Assembly (NCBI GenBank): GCA_964645705.1
Contig: CAZYAB010000001.1
Location: forward strand, 186,001 to 250,000
Length of the DNA: 64,000 bases
Source of the DNA: CAXGTL01 sp964645705
Lineage (GTDB): Archaea; Nanobdellota; Nanobdellia; Woesearchaeales; CAXGTL01
Direction: 5' to 3'
The notes beneath the pieces were generated by a model. The model was not told the origin of the DNA. It made no database searches and was given only the letters and a program-made list of their open reading frames with translations. A program made the position numbers and the translations under genes. Shown piece after piece: positions 7,241 to 15,420 of the stretch (position 1 is its first letter; the number at the start of each line of letters is the position of its first letter).

Positions 7241-8413
7241 ATGGCTGAAAAAATAATACTAAGTTCTGAAAGTGTCACAGAAGGTCATCCAGACAAAATG
7301 TGTGATCAAATAAGTGACGCAATCTTAGACGAAGCATTAAAACAAGATCCACAAAGCAGAGTAGCAATTGAAACAGGAGCAAAAAGCGGGGGTGTAATGG
7401 TATTTGGAGAATTGACAACAAAAGGTTACATAGATGTACCTACAACAGTTAGAAGAGTTATAAAAGAAATTGGTTACACAAAAGCAGAATATGGAATAGA
7501 ATATGAAACATGCTCTGTGTGGACACAGGTAACAGAACAATCACCAGAGATTTCACAAGGAGTTTCAGAAGGCGAAGGTTTGCACAAAGAACAAGGTGCA
7601 GGTGACCAAGGAATGATGTTTGGATATGCATGTAATGAAACACCAGAACTAATGCCATTACCAATAATTCTAGCACATAAGTTGGTGAAAAGATTAAGTG
7701 AAGTAAGAAAATCTAAATTATTGACATGGCTAAGACCAGATGGAAAATCACAAGTAAGTGTAGAATATGATCAAAATGGAAAACCATTAAGAGTAGACAC
7801 AGTAGTTGTATCAACACAACACGAAGGTTATATTAATTTTGATGAATTAAAAAAAGAAATTATTGACAAAGTAATAAAACCAGTTTGCCAAAAATACATA
7901 GATGAAAACACAATTTTCCATGTTAATCCAACAGGAGCCTTTATCAGAGGAGGGCCATATGCAGATGCAGGTCTAACAGGAAGAAAAATAATTGTTGACA
8001 CATACGGTGGTTTAGGAAGACATGGTGGAGGAGCATTCTCTGGAAAAGATCCTAGTAAAGTTGACAGAAGCGCAGCATATGCAGCAAGATATGCAGCAAA
8101 AAACCTAGTAGCAGCCGGTTTAGCAGACAAATGCGAAATACAACTAGCATATGCAATAGGTGTTGCAGAACCTGTTTCAGTAAACATTGACTGTTTTGGA
8201 ACTAATAAAATACCAGAAGACAAAATACAAGAATTGGTAAGACGATTTTTTCCATTAAAACCAGCAGATATCTTGAACCAATTACAATTAAAAAGACCGA
8301 TATACAGAAAAACAGCTGCATACGGACATTTTGGAAGAGATGATCCAGACTTTACATGGGAAAAGACTGACAAAGTTGAGATCTTGAAAAAAGAAGCTGG
8401 TTTTGTTGAATAA
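7241..8413 (+). CDS. metK: S-adenosylmethionine synthetase, bacterial/eukaryal type
   Basis: Makes SAM from methionine and ATP. The 390-residue protein has the complete bacterial/eukaryal MAT layout: FTSESVTEGHPDK-like start (LSSESVTEGHPDKMCDQ), the methionine-loop GAGDQGMMFGYA, the P-loop-like GGGAFSGKDPSKVDRSAAY, and the C-terminal HFGR. Most archaea instead carry the divergent archaeal MAT with little sequence similarity, so this copy points to acquisition from bacteria, as in several DPANN genomes. It has a strong SD, unlike most neighbours. The stop is followed by a T-rich tract (8416-8436) that can terminate transcription. Confidence 0.95.
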   Translation: MAEKIILSSESVTEGHPDKMCDQISDAILDEALKQDPQSRVAIETGAKSGGVMVFGELTTKGYIDVPTTVRRVIKEIGYTKAEYGIEYETCSVWTQVTEQSPEISQGVSEGEGLHKEQGAGDQGMMFGYACNETPELMPLPIILAHKLVKRLSEVRKSKLLTWLRPDGKSQVSVEYDQNGKPLRVDTVVVSTQHEGYINFDELKKEIIDKVIKPVCQKYIDENTIFHVNPTGAFIRGGPYADAGLTGRKIIVDTYGGLGRHGGGAFSGKDPSKVDRSAAYAARYAAKNLVAAGLADKCEIQLAYAIGVAEPVSVNIDCFGTNKIPEDKIQELVRRFFPLKPADILNQLQLKRPIYRKTAAYGHFGRDDPDFTWEKTDKVEILKKEAGFVE

Positions 8414-8583
8414 ATTTTTTTTTATTTTTTAATTTTCTTCTGTTTTTCTAATAATATTTTCCAGTTTTACAGACAAAGATTTAAAAATAGTCAACACTTC
8501 CCATATATACACACATAAAAAAGAAGTTTCTGATAGATATATTACAAAATATATTTTACAAAATATCTAGGGGGATGAAAAAC

Positions 8584-9744
8584 ATGACAGAACAATTAAA
8601 ATTAGCAGTTTATGCATATTGTGATAGTGAACATGAAAGTGTTGTGGAATTTTATGATGATTTTGAACAAGCTTTTCCAAAGATGGCTGCTCAAAAAGGA
8701 GTTGATATTGAAGGAAGAGTTTTGAGATTAACTACTAATCAAAAGATCTCTTATGAGAGGGGCCAGCATTCTGATTTTCAACCAGGAGAAATAGGTCATA
8801 TTGGTTCAAAAGATATAATTTGGGACAGAAGTGGAACAATGATTAGAAGCGTAGGTTCATTTTTAGATATTGCACTTTTTGCTGGTGCACAGATATTAAA
8901 TTACCCTATTTCTATTGATGAAAGTAAATCAAGAGATTATGCAATTGCAAAGCTAGTAGGATTTAATGTACCAAAAACTATTGTTTTTCCAGAAGCATAT
9001 TTTATGAAAACAAGGCCGCATCCAGAGAATCATGGTCAGCTTAAATTTGATATAGATTTAGAAAAACAATTAGCAAAATTAGGAAAAGGTCTGCATTTCT
9101 TTAAAAGAGCTCATGGTGGTGGAAGACAAAAAGTATTTGAAGTTAAAGATAAGTCTGATCTATTTAATAGGTATATGGAAGTAAGACATGATTCAATGGT
9201 TCTACAAGAAAGAATTGAGTTTGAGCACTTTGTAAGAACATTTGTATTTGGTGAAAAAGTTATTCATACAGATTATGACATCAAGAGAGGACCTTGCCAA
9301 TCATATAAACCAATTCGTTTATCAAAAGGTGATGAAAAATATCTTAATTTTGCAACAGTAGAATTATCAAGAAGATTAGCAACACCATTTTGCACAATGG
9401 AGATTGCAAAAAGAAAAAATTCAATTGATTGGTATTTTATTGATATAACTAATGGTTGTAATTTTGATATGCGTCCTTGTGAATTAGCAGGGATTTATGA
9501 ACCTGTAAGAAATCTTTTAATAGAACAATTAATAGACTGGGCACAAACACCAAGACCTATGTTAGTAAATACATCAATACAAGATATTGTTACAAAAAGG
9601 CAATTGTTCAGAGCAGATTTAAAAGGACAGGATGCTAAATTGTTAAAGGAATTTGCAAAAGAACATGGAATTAGATACACAGGAAAAGAGTTCCAATCAG
9701 AAAAGAAAGAATTTATAGACAAATATCATAAACTTCATGATTAA
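8584..9744 (+). CDS. ATP-grasp-like protein (RimK-related)
   Basis: 386 residues. The central part (SRDYAIAKLVGFNVPKT, then FFKRAHGGGRQKVFEV, VLQERIEF, FVFGEKVIHTDYDI, and a late FIDITNGCNFD) follows the order of an ATP-grasp fold of the RimK type, so an ATP-dependent carboxylate-amine or -thiol ligase is likely. The usual metal-binding E/N pair is only approximately recognisable (DITNGCN). A 75-residue C-terminal helical tail is lysine-rich. The ATG at 8584 is chosen over 8575 because AGGGGG ends directly at 8574, too close for the first ATG but well placed for the second. Substrate unknown. Confidence 0.6.
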   Translation: MTEQLKLAVYAYCDSEHESVVEFYDDFEQAFPKMAAQKGVDIEGRVLRLTTNQKISYERGQHSDFQPGEIGHIGSKDIIWDRSGTMIRSVGSFLDIALFAGAQILNYPISIDESKSRDYAIAKLVGFNVPKTIVFPEAYFMKTRPHPENHGQLKFDIDLEKQLAKLGKGLHFFKRAHGGGRQKVFEVKDKSDLFNRYMEVRHDSMVLQERIEFEHFVRTFVFGEKVIHTDYDIKRGPCQSYKPIRLSKGDEKYLNFATVELSRRLATPFCTMEIAKRKNSIDWYFIDITNGCNFDMRPCELAGIYEPVRNLLIEQLIDWAQTPRPMLVNTSIQDIVTKRQLFRADLKGQDAKLLKEFAKEHGIRYTGKEFQSEKKEFIDKYHKLHD

Positions 9745-9755
9745 TTTTTATTTTT

Positions 9756-11147
9756 TTATTTCCATTGTTTTTCATCATTAACATTATCAAATTTACTTCT
9801 CACCAATCCCTGCCCCTCTTTATCAACCAATTTCCAATCATCAAACCCTTCCCATGCAACATAGTCGATTATTTCTTCATATTCATTCTTTAGATAGAGT
9901 ACACCTTCAGAGTTTTTCAAAGCTAATCTAGAACTTTCATACTTAAACTCTTCATTAGGTGAGATAGAACCACTAAGCTTGTAATTAGCTTTATGGTCTT
10001 GCAACTTCATTCCATCGAGATTCACATCAGTATTTCCAACATTAAATAAAACAACATACTCATTACCTTTGTCAGAACCAACAGAATCATAAAGAATTTT
10101 TTTAATTACTAAACTAGTTGCATTTCTTATTTCCATGTCTTGGTTAGGAACATAGTCCCAAACATAATCAAATTCTTCAACATATTGTTTAGCAATATCT
10201 TTATTATGCAGAATCAAAACATTCTCGTCATTATTAGTATCACCATTAGAAGTTGGGTTGAATGAGCCTGTAATAACAATCTTGTCATCTACAATAAAAA
10301 CTTTGTGATGCATATTCGCTTTGTTCGAGTCCCACTTAATATTCAGACCATATTTTTCTAATTTATCATATTCGCACCAAGCATTGTTCTGTGATTTTTC
10401 AAAAACACCTCGAACATCAATACCTTCAAAATGTTTTTTAACCAACACATCACCAATATCATCATGTGTATGTGAAAATGTCATAAACTTAATACTTTTA
10501 TTAGCAGAATTCAAAACACGAACAACATTATTCTTACATTGATCTTCAGGACAAAAATAGTTTTCCACCGAGCCCATGTTAGTCTCAATAACAGGATATA
10601 AAACTTTACTTCCACCAGAAAATTCATAATGCCATAATTCTCTGAACTCATCTTCATAATTCTTTGCTAATAATTTAGAATCAATAATTACAAGATTATT
10701 ATTATTAACAAAATTACCTCTGTGAGTTGGATTAAAACTTCCAGTTGATATAATCTTATTATCAATAATACAGAACTTATTATGAGTCAATTGACTTGTA
10801 TCATCCCACCTAATGTATTCTTTCTTAGCTAGATTCTTATCATGATTTTCATCATCTATAACTAAGCGAACATCTACTAAGTAAGACATTTTTTCAAATG
10901 TTTGTTTTAAATCTTTAAGATCAAGATCAAACAAACCACAATGTACACTTTCATTTGCAGATTCAATTAACTCAATCAACTGGTCCATACATCTATCTCT
11001 AGGACAAAAATAAACTTTGATGTATGATATGTTTTCATAATTATTTTCATAATCAACATTATTATCTATATCTTTAACAACATTAGAAGTGATATTATTA
11101 CAACCAACCAAAAAAAACAATAATATTACCAACAATATCTTTTTCAT
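9756..11147 (-). CDS. Secreted phospholipase-D-family lipoprotein with lamin-tail domain
   Basis: 463 residues. The N-terminus is a short signal peptide with a lipobox-like cysteine (FFLVGCNN), suggesting lipid anchoring outside the membrane. Two PLD HKD motifs follow, HNKFCIIDNKIISTGSFNPT and HHKVFIVDDKIVITGSFNPT; together they form one active site for a phosphodiesterase, either nuclease or phospholipase. The last 110 residues (NEYVVLFNVGNTDVNLDG, LKNSEGVLYLKNE, IDYVAWEG) are a lamin-tail (LTD) domain, often attached to secreted nucleases. Digestion of external DNA for nucleotide salvage is plausible for a reduced genome. Leaderless; it shares the TATA at 11172-11179 with the divergent gene. 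Confidence 0.85.
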   Translation of the reverse strand: MKKILLVILLFFLVGCNNITSNVVKDIDNNVDYENNYENISYIKVYFCPRDRCMDQLIELIESANESVHCGLFDLDLKDLKQTFEKMSYLVDVRLVIDDENHDKNLAKKEYIRWDDTSQLTHNKFCIIDNKIISTGSFNPTHRGNFVNNNNLVIIDSKLLAKNYEDEFRELWHYEFSGGSKVLYPVIETNMGSVENYFCPEDQCKNNVVRVLNSANKSIKFMTFSHTHDDIGDVLVKKHFEGIDVRGVFEKSQNNAWCEYDKLEKYGLNIKWDSNKANMHHKVFIVDDKIVITGSFNPTSNGDTNNDENVLILHNKDIAKQYVEEFDYVWDYVPNQDMEIRNATSLVIKKILYDSVGSDKGNEYVVLFNVGNTDVNLDGMKLQDHKANYKLSGSISPNEEFKYESSRLALKNSEGVLYLKNEYEEIIDYVAWEGFDDWKLVDKEGQGLVRSKFDNVNDEKQWK

Positions 11148-11171
11148 ATTTTCGATTAAAATACAGTTATA

Positions 11172-11179
11172 TTTATATA
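11172..11179. promoter_or_regulatory. Shared TATA box between divergent genes 11147 and 11202
   Basis: TTTATATA/TATATAAA, centre 11175.5. The plus-strand ATG is 26.5 nt away and the minus-strand ATG 28.5 nt away. The two start codons are exactly 55 nt apart, the same spacing as in the other two shared-TATA pairs of this window. No SD precedes either gene. Confidence 0.7.
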
Positions 11180-11201
11180 TTTATATGAACTCCAGCACTT
11201 T

Positions 11202-11816
11202 ATGGAACCAAACTTAAAAAACACAAGACTCCTTGTAATAGATATTACTAATTATTGTTGTAGTAAAGAATTTGAAAGAAAAGAATGGAAATTAACATTC
11301 AAAGACATTAGAAACATGATTCCTAAACTCATCAAGTTTATCAAAGACTATAAAGATCTTGGTGGAAAAGTAATTTACATAAACAATGTACCATGGGATA
11401 AAGAACATTTACCAGAAAATCTAAAAGAACTTTACAAAGATCCTAAAAAAACATTCTACACACAAGATAAAACTGATTTTAGCACAAAATTCTTCAAAGT
11501 AAAGCCAAGTAAAGATGACACAATCATAACAAAAAACACTTACAGTGCATTCAGCAACTTAGAGCTAGACAAAGCATTAAAAAAAGACAATATAAAATAT
11601 CTGATAATAACAGGAATAGTTGCAGACGGTTGTGTTGACGCAACTATTAAAGAAGCTTTTTCTCATGGTTATAATTTAATAATACTTAAAGATTTAATAG
11701 AATCATTTGATGGAGAAAAAAGAAAACAAATTCAAAAACATTTAAAAGAATTCATCTGGCCAAAGATGTATGGAGATGTTATTAGTTCTGATGAATTTAT
11801 TAAGAAGATTAAATAA
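11202..11816 (+). CDS. Isochorismatase-fold cysteine hydrolase (nicotinamidase-like)
   Basis: A 204-residue protein of the isochorismatase/nicotinamidase superfamily. The D-K-C catalytic triad can be read as Asp in LLVIDITN, Lys in IITKNTYSAF and Cys in GIVADGCVDAT. The cis-peptide position before the cysteine motif (IVAD) is typical. The substrate is open: nicotinamide, isochorismate, a ureide or N-carbamoyl compounds. The metal-binding DxHxxxH of nicotinamidases is not evident in the variable region (NNVPWDKEHLPENL), which argues against a canonical PncA. Leaderless from the shared TATA. Confidence 0.78.
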   Translation: MEPNLKNTRLLVIDITNYCCSKEFERKEWKLTFKDIRNMIPKLIKFIKDYKDLGGKVIYINNVPWDKEHLPENLKELYKDPKKTFYTQDKTDFSTKFFKVKPSKDDTIITKNTYSAFSNLELDKALKKDNIKYLIITGIVADGCVDATIKEAFSHGYNLIILKDLIESFDGEKRKQIQKHLKEFIWPKMYGDVISSDEFIKKIK

Positions 11817-11818
11817 TT

Positions 11819-11977
11819 TTACTCTTCGTCAGCTTTTTTTCCTTTTTTGATATTATCTACAGCTTTTGCAACATCATCTGTATTAATACTACCAAACCTT
11901 TTCTGAGGCTTTGTTTCTTCTTTTTTTTCAGCGCTTTCAAGCATCTTTTCTACGAATTTTTTATGTTGGTCATCCAT
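11819..11977 (-). CDS. Small charged hypothetical protein
   Basis: A 52-residue frame starting MDDQHKKFVEKMLESAEKK and ending KKGKKADEE, very rich in K, E and D. ATTTAAAT-like boxes at 12004-12012, about 31 nt upstream, can serve as promoter. They overlap the end of the TtuA-like gene. It is probably a soluble, partly disordered protein. Codon composition and strand are consistent with the neighbours, but no homologue is recognised. Confidence 0.5.
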   Translation of the reverse strand: MDDQHKKFVEKMLESAEKKEETKPQKRFGSINTDDVAKAVDNIKKGKKADEE

Positions 11978-12006
11978 TGTAATTAACAGAAAATAAGAAG
12001 TAGTAT

Positions 12007-12516
12007 TTAAATCTTCTTTAAGATTTCAATTGATTTTCCTAAAGAATACTTTATCTCAGGATATTTGACAACCAGTTTATCAAGTTCTTTCTTTAATTTG
12101 TTCTGTTTCATTTGTTTGTATTTTATTTTCTTTATTTTACAAAACTCTATCAAACTTTTCTCATCTATTGTAATAAATAATTTGATGATTTTTTTATTTT
12201 CTTTTTCAATATTAAAGTTTTTCCCACCAAACTTATCCATAAACAACATACATTCATGATCAAGTGTCCATGGAACAACAACTTTGTCAGCTTTTTCTTT
12301 AGTTTTAACCTTAACAATAGGAAATGAAATAATAGAATCAATAAAAAACTTACAAACATCAGAATCAACATAAACTTTATCACCTTTCTTGATTGCTTTG
12401 CTCAGTCTTAGGTATTTTCTAACTCTCTTTTCTATCACTTTGCACAAACATTTAGCACATAATTGCTTGTCAGTGAACTTGTATTTTGCTTTTGATGAGC
12501 AGTGTATGCATTTCAT
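12007..12516 (-). CDS. Degenerate TtuA/NcsA-like protein lacking the PP-loop
   Basis: The 169-residue protein opens with a four-cysteine finger, CIHC...LCAKCLCKVIEKRVRK, followed by AIKKGDKVYV. This is the same order as the N-terminus of TtuA/NcsA tRNA 2-thiolation enzymes, where the finger precedes GDKVLVAVSGGKDS. Here the PP-loop SGGKDS is replaced by DSDVCKFF, and the protein is half the normal length (about 310). Later stretches VVVPWTLDHECMLFMDKF and ITIDEKSLIEFCKIKKI fall where TtuA has its GHNLDDEAQT and PEKEI..YA regions. Thus it is probably a non-catalytic, shortened paralogue. The catalytic cysteines and C-terminal zinc finger are absent. Leaderless: TTTATAAA at 12539-12546. Confidence 0.6.
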   Translation of the reverse strand: MKCIHCSSKAKYKFTDKQLCAKCLCKVIEKRVRKYLRLSKAIKKGDKVYVDSDVCKFFIDSIISFPIVKVKTKEKADKVVVPWTLDHECMLFMDKFGGKNFNIEKENKKIIKLFITIDEKSLIEFCKIKKIKYKQMKQNKLKKELDKLVVKYPEIKYSLGKSIEILKKI

Positions 12517-12548
12517 GTGAATAAGAAAAAGAAAGTAGTTTATAAACC

Positions 12549-13214
12549 TTAAGGATTATACAATTCATCAATCTTCTGATCTAAATATATTGCTTGATCA
12601 ATAGGAAGATTATTAAACCTGTTTAAATTTGTTGAAAAACCAACAATGGGGCCTAGTAATCCAGAAGTTATACCAGGAACAACATAATGAATTACGTGAT
12701 TCATTCCTTGTATTTCTTCTGCACTCATCTCAGGATTCGGAACTGCAATTATTCTTGCAATTATATAAGAAAATACAAGACAACCCAATCCTACTTCTAA
12801 AGTTCCAGTAATTAAATTATCAGGATAAAACACTCCGTCAGTCCTAAGCTGTTGAGGATAGCTAATCAATCCTTTAAAAGATTCTAATCTTTGATTATGT
12901 TCTTCATCTTTTTTCCAAGGAAGTATTTTTCTCCATCCTTTATTTACTTGGCTTAAATCCATCAATGATTGTTCAATTGTCCAGTTTCCTAATATAGCAT
13001 CATCTAATACAGCGTTAGGTCTATATTCATTAATCATATTTCTTTGTATTACCTCAACATCAATATTAAAAATATCAATTTTTACCATGGGATCTTTGTG
13101 TAAAATAACATATGGATCTAGAAAACGCAAAACATCACTTACTTTTTCTTTTAGATCTGTTTCTAATGTTTCTACTTTTTTCAGTCTTTGATATAGTGTT
13201 AAGTTTTGTTCCAT
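12549..13214 (-). CDS. Hypothetical membrane protein
   Basis: 221 residues. The first 125 are soluble and helical with an MEQNLTLYQRLKKVETLE start. Two hydrophobic segments follow at about 136-158 (LITGTLEVGLGCLVFSYIIA) and 176-196 (YVVPGITSGLLGPIVGF). A short DQKIDELYNP tail ends it. No conserved motif was recognised. TATTTAAA at 13240-13247, 29.5 nt upstream of the ATG, is a plausible promoter. It lies 33 bp upstream of the TtuA-like gene, which has its own TATA. Confidence 0.6.
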   Translation of the reverse strand: MEQNLTLYQRLKKVETLETDLKEKVSDVLRFLDPYVILHKDPMVKIDIFNIDVEVIQRNMINEYRPNAVLDDAILGNWTIEQSLMDLSQVNKGWRKILPWKKDEEHNQRLESFKGLISYPQQLRTDGVFYPDNLITGTLEVGLGCLVFSYIIARIIAVPNPEMSAEEIQGMNHVIHYVVPGITSGLLGPIVGFSTNLNRFNNLPIDQAIYLDQKIDELYNP

Positions 13215-13292
13215 ATATGCTATTTAAAATTATAAACATTATTTAAACTTTCTCATTCTGTTACTACTTTTAAATACTCAAGAACCGAAATA

Positions 13293-13300
13293 TTTATATA
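13293..13300 (+). promoter_or_regulatory. TATA box for the putative ncRNA
   Basis: TTTATATA, centre 13296.5. With the 27.5-nt spacing seen elsewhere in the window it would start transcription near 13324. There is no plus-strand protein gene downstream before the convergent Lon-like gene. That is why I assign it to the structured RNA. Confidence 0.5.
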
Positions 13301-13323
13301 TAAGGACGACCCACTATACAGTA

Positions 13324-13436
13324 GTAACTAATAATAAACAATTAGAGGTGTTTAGCACTTCTAATCTTATATTCACGATCTATCACCTCTTTTTTCCCCA
13401 AGGAAGGTTTCTTCGGAGGCCTTCCCAGGGGTTTTT
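13324..13436 (+). ncRNA. Putative structured small RNA with anti-SD-like element
   Basis: About 113 nt between a TATA box and a hairpin with a T5 tail, in a 274-bp gap without a convincing gene. Hairpin 1: ATTAGAGGTG (13341-13350) pairs with CACTTCTAAT (13356-13365) around a 5-nt loop, one G-U pair. Hairpin 2 (13396-13431): CCCC/GGGG closes GGAAGG/CCTTCC, extended by a weaker 4-bp helix and capped by a UUCG tetraloop, then TTTTT. This block is GC-rich in a GC-poor genome, typical of structural RNA. ATCACCTC (13382-13389) equals the anti-SD of archaeal 16S rRNA, and AGAGGTG (13344-13350) is its exact partner within the same molecule, competing with hairpin 1. No ATG exists in it. I recognise no known RNA family (not C/D box, SRP or RNase P). 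Confidence 0.55.
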
Positions 13437-13488
13437 AATCTATTTTCTTTATAAATAACAAATTAACATTTAAAGAATAAAATAACCC

Positions 13489-15366
13489 TTATTTGCGCTT
13501 TCTGGCCTTTTTTGGCCCCTTTTTACTCATATTGAAGTTATATAGTAAACCTACTACTAATCCAATAAGAAATACAACAATATAAACCCCAAATTCCTTG
13601 TTTTCAAAGGCTTTGAATAGGTGTTTTTCATCTATATCATATAAATACATATGAAAATTACTTAATTCTAATGCATATTCAGTATATAATAAAGCAGACC
13701 CAATATCATCATATTTAAGGTCATTAGCATACTCATAATAACTATATCCCATCAAAGGAAACATATTATTATTATTTTCATCAATAATATTTCTTTTTAC
13801 AATTTCAAGCTTTGTATCAATAGAATCATTGATAAAATCTTCTTTAATATTCATTATATTTAGTATGGAATTTGCTTGAGCTTTTGCTTTTAGTGCTTTG
13901 AACAAACAAAGTTCATAATCTTTATTATTCATGTCATCAATAGCATGATTTATCTCTTTTTTTATTGATTCAAGATCAAGGGGTAAGACCAAAGCCAAGT
14001 AGTGAGTTCTTTCTTGTGCTTCTTCTAATTTTTCACTACACAATTTTTTAACAGAATCTTTGTCTTTAAACAATTGTTTTTCACTTATATCAGAATTAAA
14101 AAACATTTTCCATGACAAAGCACTATTTAATCTTTCTTCTGCAAATGCTAAATTATAAACATAATTCTTTTCACTTTCTTTTACTTTTTTAATTAAGTCT
14201 TTTGTTTCAATTATTCTTTCTTTAACAACCATATATGTTTGTAAATCTGATATAGTATCAATATTAATAGAATCAATATCATTTTCTAATGAATTAAGTT
14301 TTTTGCTAATAATTTCTGCATACATTATTGCATCTTGGTAAGATAAATTTTCTTGTTTTAAGTATAAATAGTTTAATTTAACATTTGAACCAAAGCAATA
14401 ACTCGCAGCAGAATAATATTTTTGATTTTCTCGTGCTTTTTTACTTTTATTAATGGTTTCATCAACTTTTTTCAGTACCTCAGCATCTTCTAAACTTATT
14501 TCTTTATCCAACATATGCAATAGTTCATTGCTTCTTTCACAGATGCTGTTTGAAACTTTATTCATTATATCTAAATATTTTTCATTTATCTCGAGTTCTG
14601 ATTCTGTTTTTTCTAATTGCTTACCTGTAAAATAAAAAACAACTTCATTAAGATCTTTTACTTCTATTAATTCCACCCCTTTTTCTTCTGCATATTGTTT
14701 AAGATCTATTTCCTCTTGTTTATTTTCATTATTTTCTTGTTTTGATTTTTCTTCATCTTCTTTTCCTATTTTTTCTACTACTTCCTCTTCTTCAGTTTTT
14801 TCTTTATAAAACCTAGTCCCTTGCGGAATAAGAACTTTTTCAATGCCTGCTTCTGACGCTGCATCAATCTTGTGCTTTATACCAGAGACAACACCAACAA
14901 AACCTCCAGAATTGATTGTGCCAGTTATAGAAACACTCTGATCAACATTTAAATTTGAAAGACTTGTAATAGTAAGCAAAGAAATAGCAGCACCTGCACT
15001 TGGTCCGCCTATGATTGGCGCATTTGATTTAATAGTATAAATAAAATCATGATCATTACAATCTATTTTACCAAAAACATTTTTATTTCTATTCAAAAGA
15101 TCGCACGCAATCTCTTTTGCAAATCTAGTTGATATTTGTGTATCTAGTTTTGTCAAAGGAAACGTGTCTATAAACACCCTTCCTTCACCAGGCTTTATTT
15201 CTAAGAACAGGTCAGCTGTTGCTCCTGTTATATTTCCTTCAGATCTTTCAGAAACAGCCAATAATTTTATATGGTTTGTTTTATCATACTTAACACAAAA
15301 CACAGAACTACTTAAACAAATCAATAAAACCATGATTACAATGCATATCAACACTTTTTTCTTCAT
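13489..15366 (-). CDS. Membrane-anchored Lon-type (S16) serine protease, COG1750-like
   Basis: 625 residues. A signal peptide or anchor (residues about 4-24) precedes an S16 protease domain, whose Ser-Lys dyad is visible: Ser123 in GGPSAGAAISL and Lys164 in VSGIKHKIDAA. A KE-rich linker (about 185-225) and a long helical/coiled-coil region follow, then a C-terminal transmembrane helix (about 590-612, YIVVFLIGLVVGLL) and a basic KKARKRK tail. There is no AAA+ domain, so proteolysis is ATP-independent or relies on a partner. The protease faces outside. This architecture matches the archaeal COG1750 group. A role in surface-protein quality control is inference. Leaderless from the TATA at 15390-15397. 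Confidence 0.82.
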   Translation of the reverse strand: MKKKVLICIVIMVLLICLSSSVFCVKYDKTNHIKLLAVSERSEGNITGATADLFLEIKPGEGRVFIDTFPLTKLDTQISTRFAKEIACDLLNRNKNVFGKIDCNDHDFIYTIKSNAPIIGGPSAGAAISLLTITSLSNLNVDQSVSITGTINSGGFVGVVSGIKHKIDAASEAGIEKVLIPQGTRFYKEKTEEEEVVEKIGKEDEEKSKQENNENKQEEIDLKQYAEEKGVELIEVKDLNEVVFYFTGKQLEKTESELEINEKYLDIMNKVSNSICERSNELLHMLDKEISLEDAEVLKKVDETINKSKKARENQKYYSAASYCFGSNVKLNYLYLKQENLSYQDAIMYAEIISKKLNSLENDIDSINIDTISDLQTYMVVKERIIETKDLIKKVKESEKNYVYNLAFAEERLNSALSWKMFFNSDISEKQLFKDKDSVKKLCSEKLEEAQERTHYLALVLPLDLESIKKEINHAIDDMNNKDYELCLFKALKAKAQANSILNIMNIKEDFINDSIDTKLEIVKRNIIDENNNNMFPLMGYSYYEYANDLKYDDIGSALLYTEYALELSNFHMYLYDIDEKHLFKAFENKEFGVYIVVFLIGLVVGLLYNFNMSKKGPKKARKRK

Positions 15367-15389
15367 AATGTGGTTGGTGGAAAGAATAA

Positions 15390-15397
15390 TTTATAAA
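15390..15397. promoter_or_regulatory. Perfectly palindromic shared TATA box
   Basis: TTTATAAA is identical on both strands. Its centre (15393.5) is exactly 27.5 nt from the ATG of the Lon-like gene (15366, minus) and 27.5 nt from the ATG of the methyltransferase gene (15421, plus). Both genes lack an SD. The symmetric box should load TBP in either direction. Confidence 0.75.
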
Positions 15398-15420
15398 GTT
15401 TATTGAATTTTAAAATAAGT

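Noticed and set aside
8541..8567. Direct repeat TTACAAAATAT twice before the ATP-grasp gene
   Set aside because: It is AT-rich and has only two copies; chance similarity cannot be excluded and no dyad symmetry is present.
10322..10336. GTTCGAGTCCC-like string resembling a tRNA T-loop
   Set aside because: It lies inside the phospholipase-D-family gene, with no acceptor or anticodon stems around it.
13349..13465. GTG-started short frame across the putative small RNA
   Set aside because: It runs through a GC-rich hairpin with UUCG loop and has no conserved-looking protein; RNA structure explains the region better.
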